A stretch of 64,000 nt of DNA. Origin: Notolepis coatsorum (lineage: Eukaryota > Chordata > Actinopteri > Aulopiformes > Paralepididae). Below are positions 63,928 through 64,000 of the stretch, piece by piece. A program made the position numbers and the translations under genes. The notes beneath the pieces are model-generated. The model was not told the DNA's origin and made no database searches. It worked only from the letters and a program-made list of their open reading frames with translations. Position 1 is the stretch's first letter, and every line of letters begins with the position of its first letter. The stretch is taken from NCBI GenBank assembly GCA_963971535.1, contig OZ020601.1, positions 17,672,767 to 17,736,766 on the forward strand. Direction: 5' to 3'.

Positions 63928-64000
63928 GAAGTCGGCCCATGTCACGCCACTTCTTAGGGACCTGCACTGGCTCCCCATTGCTGCACGAATCCGCTTCAAG
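63928..64000 (+). pseudogene. LINE reverse transcriptase fragment (part 2, continues past the window)
   Basis: The plus frame reads KSAHVTPLLRDLHWLPIAAR then IRFK, the conserved LINE segment expected right after RLISNLP of part 1. Confidence 0.9.

Overview
The window is vertebrate, almost certainly teleost fish, nuclear DNA. One spliced host gene runs through most of it on the minus strand. It is surrounded and interrupted by tandem repeats and by fish-type transposable elements (hAT, piggyBac-like TTAA elements, Penelope-like, Ty3/gypsy, L2/CR1-like LINEs, tRNA-derived SINEs). The species cannot be named from the sequence alone.

The host gene is crtc2, a CREB-regulated transcription coactivator. 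I assembled 13 minus-strand exons between 60687 and 9398, each bounded by AG/GT splice signals. They join in one frame for 2061 nt (686 codons plus stop), starting from an internal exon. The N-terminal CREB-binding exons must lie beyond position 64000. Both 14-3-3/SIK-type phosphosites (TNSDSALH and RPKSCEVPG) and the acidic C-terminal activation domain are present. Unusual parts are a 21-nt microexon, a triple NAG acceptor, and introns that very often carry a tandem array directly after the 5' splice site. In two introns the repeat unit contains a copy of the splice donor itself.

Layout: 1-2556 is a 38-bp minisatellite. 2557-9397 is the 3' flank/UTR, with TTAA elements, a 23-bp minisatellite and several long poly-G runs. 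9398-13324 holds the last three exons with small hAT and SINE insertions. 13325-28559 is a very large intron containing hAT-like elements, a complete-ended but gutted Ty3/gypsy element (16430-21778), and a 3-kb minisatellite. 28560-33641 holds three exons separated by a 37-bp minisatellite, a hAT element with perfect TSD, and a 39-bp minisatellite that copies the exon end plus donor. 33768-41081 is a Penelope-like element with target-site duplication; part of it plus host flank is tandemly duplicated (2 x 2201 bp, nearly identical). 41947-53465 holds six exons with piggyBac-like, hAT, LINE and SINE insertions. 54855-60136 is a ~5.3-kb DNA transposon of a family I cannot assign, with inverted ends, subterminal motif repeats, a broken transposase-like gene and a nested TTAA element. 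60626-60687 is the most upstream exon visible, and 61020-64000 is a LINE split by a second LINE.

The most unusual signals are (i) minisatellites that duplicate crtc2 splice donors, (ii) hammerhead-like ribozyme cores in the Penelope-like copies, with covarying stem II, (iii) the unassigned 5.3-kb transposon, and (iv) the number of 18-25-nt poly-G tracts.
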